DNA of 64,000 nt, taken from positions 62,001-126,000 of the forward strand of contig NZ_JAIMCB010000006.1 in NCBI RefSeq assembly GCF_025499425.1, given 5' to 3'. This stretch comes from Acidiferrimicrobium sp. IK (GTDB lineage: Bacteria > Actinomycetota > Acidimicrobiia > Acidimicrobiales > Palsa-688). How positions within the stretch are numbered: position 1 is the stretch's first letter; the number at the start of each line of letters is the position of its first letter. Positions 63,601 to 64,000 of this stretch are shown in pieces. The notes beneath the pieces were generated by a model. The model was not told where the DNA came from. It saw only the letters and a list, made by a program, of their open reading frames with translations, and did no database searches. Position numbers and translations under genes: made by a program.

Positions 63601-64000
63601 CGCCGAGGCCGCCGCCACCCGCATCGCCCTCGATGTCGCGCTGGGCCGGCGCGCAGCGATCACCGATATCGCGGTGGGATCCGACCTGACTCCAGCAGCA
63701 GGGGAGCTGCACGTGGTCGAACCCGGCGTGGCCCACGGCGACATCCAGGCCCCGCTCACCGAGGTCCCCTTCGCCGCAGGTTCTTTGCGGAGCGTTCGCG
63801 TGTCCGGGCGCCTCCTCGGCTCCCTCGAAGCGAACGAGCGTGACCTGGCCGTCGCCCATCTCTCCTCCCTCCTGGCGCCCGGGCAGGAGATCACGGTGAC
63901 CGACGACGAGACCAGAGGCCACGCGGGCGGCCGTGGCGGTCTCGGTTACGGCGTCTACGTGGAAGACGAGGACCGCTACCGAAGCTGCGCCAAGGTGTCG
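60665..64000 (+). CDS. Giant multidomain FkbM methyltransferase / GT4 glycosyltransferase (3' end outside window)
   Basis: A frame with no stop runs from GTG 60665 to the window edge (1,112 codons so far). Domains in order: FkbM methyltransferase at about 1-235 (YYYAQNREDLLI; YVDVGANDP; HVMKIDVEGFEYEVLLGMDW); a full GT4 glycosyltransferase at about 258-640 (VFYDLIPYLFPGSY; FFPSIYEGLGLPILEAVDRGTPVV with the E-x7-E pair); and another GT-B-like N-half at about 643-860 (LAMIAPSPATSSAVGKYALRMYAELS). A TPR-like helical stretch follows (about 880-985), then the start of a second methyltransferase-like region (LAVAHLSSLLAPGQEITVTDDET). An AAGGAT precedes the GTG. It is likely a glycan-building enzyme of the glf locus. 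Confidence 0.85.
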   Translation, partial: MVKYYYAQNREDLLIKGFFPDVAAGTYVDVGANDPVIDSVTKLFYDAGWAGINIEPQAALFEALVTQRPRDVNLNIGVGAQAGALVFTEFPEGNGLSTFDRTVVHRLQNVEHNHAARVSLEREVEVRTLGAVIRDTGLRHLHVMKIDVEGFEYEVLLGMDWNGVRPELICIEANKISPERDWRRLLSGLQYSSVFFDGINDYWLAPEAAYRQGFFNYPVAVLSDSPIYYPAAVALEREMRASVAAESRPAPPAETRPLHLVLDVQVLQSEARHRGMGRYVLSLIEALDTDAIHCSFLVNTQLPPLDARSRAVLDAKGVIVDLPLLHPRSGVGFVQAREENRRAVTGAVADLARSRPAGRVVFVITALFGRDAYPVFPGEGTTNLLVFYDLIPYLFPGSYLIGDDAIDYSSRFSEVYRADHFACDSQSAAQDLTVHLGVDPNRITPVLGASAFLPDIVPARPPFAHDLGRFALVACGNDQRKNNEATARAFAAVGGEVTPVFTSSYPAALEQHLRAICPQAIFAGQLPDAEMLWLTDNAEFVFFPSIYEGLGLPILEAVDRGTPVVCSQIPSFTEISETAFSFFDPDSLPSMIEALSAAVATRRDRSVVPSGYEQMRARFNWPACATRFADAVDKAQPAARVGRLAMIAPSPATSSAVGKYALRMYAELSREFEVDYFGETGSRGVAAVGFNLMEHSGLYFPAGAFADRAQRYDHVVYHLANDELHTTAATSAFLRPGAVIIHDTRLDELLGAAVETGAVPAELRVEVAAVDAALAMRRSSCLAWLAVRQELLAATSTDSEEAVAEIALVLDADRGSKVRTAALAFLDENHTYAARAKRLASGIREGRAADLSPAPAQDEPSDQRSTSTPLTGELDAAIKAFDDSLESGAAPAPEAVADAWRAFRAALESSDIAQIRIASGDHLRSGEPALSEEVVQRGIHLWGRHPDLLVEAAVVCAQTGQLDRASSLCDEALRAWPAHAEAAATRIALDVALGRRAAITDIAVGSDLTPAAGELHVVEPGVAHGDIQAPLTEVPFAAGSLRSVRVSGRLLGSLEANERDLAVAHLSSLLAPGQEITVTDDETRGHAGGRGGLGYGVYVEDEDRYRSCAKVS

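Overview
This window comes from a high-GC Gram-positive chromosome, most likely an actinomycete of the class Acidimicrobiia. I infer this from gene content (GuaB3, PcrA, LCP, CGNR, FUSC, SucCD and a flagellar system using FliW/CsrA without P- or L-ring genes), the frequent GTG/TTG starts and the many leaderless genes. I have not tested the taxonomy.

Layout. 1-18.4 kb is mostly housekeeping: the groEL 3' end, a NUDIX hydrolase, guaB3, a PAS-GGDEF cyclase, a CGNR zinc-finger protein, pcrA/uvrD, a FUSC membrane protein, an LCP enzyme, a B12-binding mutase subunit, sucC-sucD and an MFS transporter. 18.4-50.4 kb is a nearly complete flagellar locus. It holds fliW, then (minus strand) fliM-N-O-P-Q-R-flhB and a TPR glycosyltransferase, then (plus strand) fliC, fliD-fliS, flgB-C-fliE-F-G-H-I-J, a peptidoglycan hydrolase, fliK-flgD-flgE, flhA-flhF-like, flbD-motA-motB-fliL and flgN-K-L-csrA. 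50.4-57.4 kb is one-carbon and purine metabolism (purN-purH-folD, metF) with an ECF sigma factor. 57.4 kb to the end is a sugar locus: UDP-galactopyranose mutase, a glycosyltransferase, an FkbM methyltransferase and a very large multidomain FkbM/glycosyltransferase protein that runs off the window.

The main result is a regulatory pattern readable from sequence alone. Ten sites match a FliA(sigma-28)-like promoter of the form T(C/A)A(G/A/C)-N15-GCCGAT. They lie before fliC, flgB, fliW, fliM, flhA, flgN, the GGDEF gene, the TPR glycosyltransferase, the glf sugar locus and (weakly) flbD. Three of these (GGDEF, glycosyltransferase, flgN) have exactly 7 nt between the -10 element and the start codon, so their mRNAs should be leaderless. 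All six units with longer leaders have an A(N)GGA motif in the loop of a GC-rich hairpin, the usual form of a CsrA site. csrA and fliW are both in the window, and csrA's own Shine-Dalgarno sequence can be folded away next to an ACGGA. This suggests a FliA-CsrA-FliW circuit in which leadered transcripts are under CsrA control and leaderless ones escape it. The sugar locus, about 7 kb past csrA, shares both signals, which ties it to flagella (possibly flagellin glycosylation).

Other unusual points are an FlhF homologue that has lost its P-loop, a FliM with no N-terminal CheY-binding peptide, an NlpC/P60-SLT fusion without a signal peptide inside the fli operon, and an unusually long FliD beside a minimal flagellin. 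No tRNA, rRNA, CRISPR array, IS element or gene-free stretch over 300 bases was seen.
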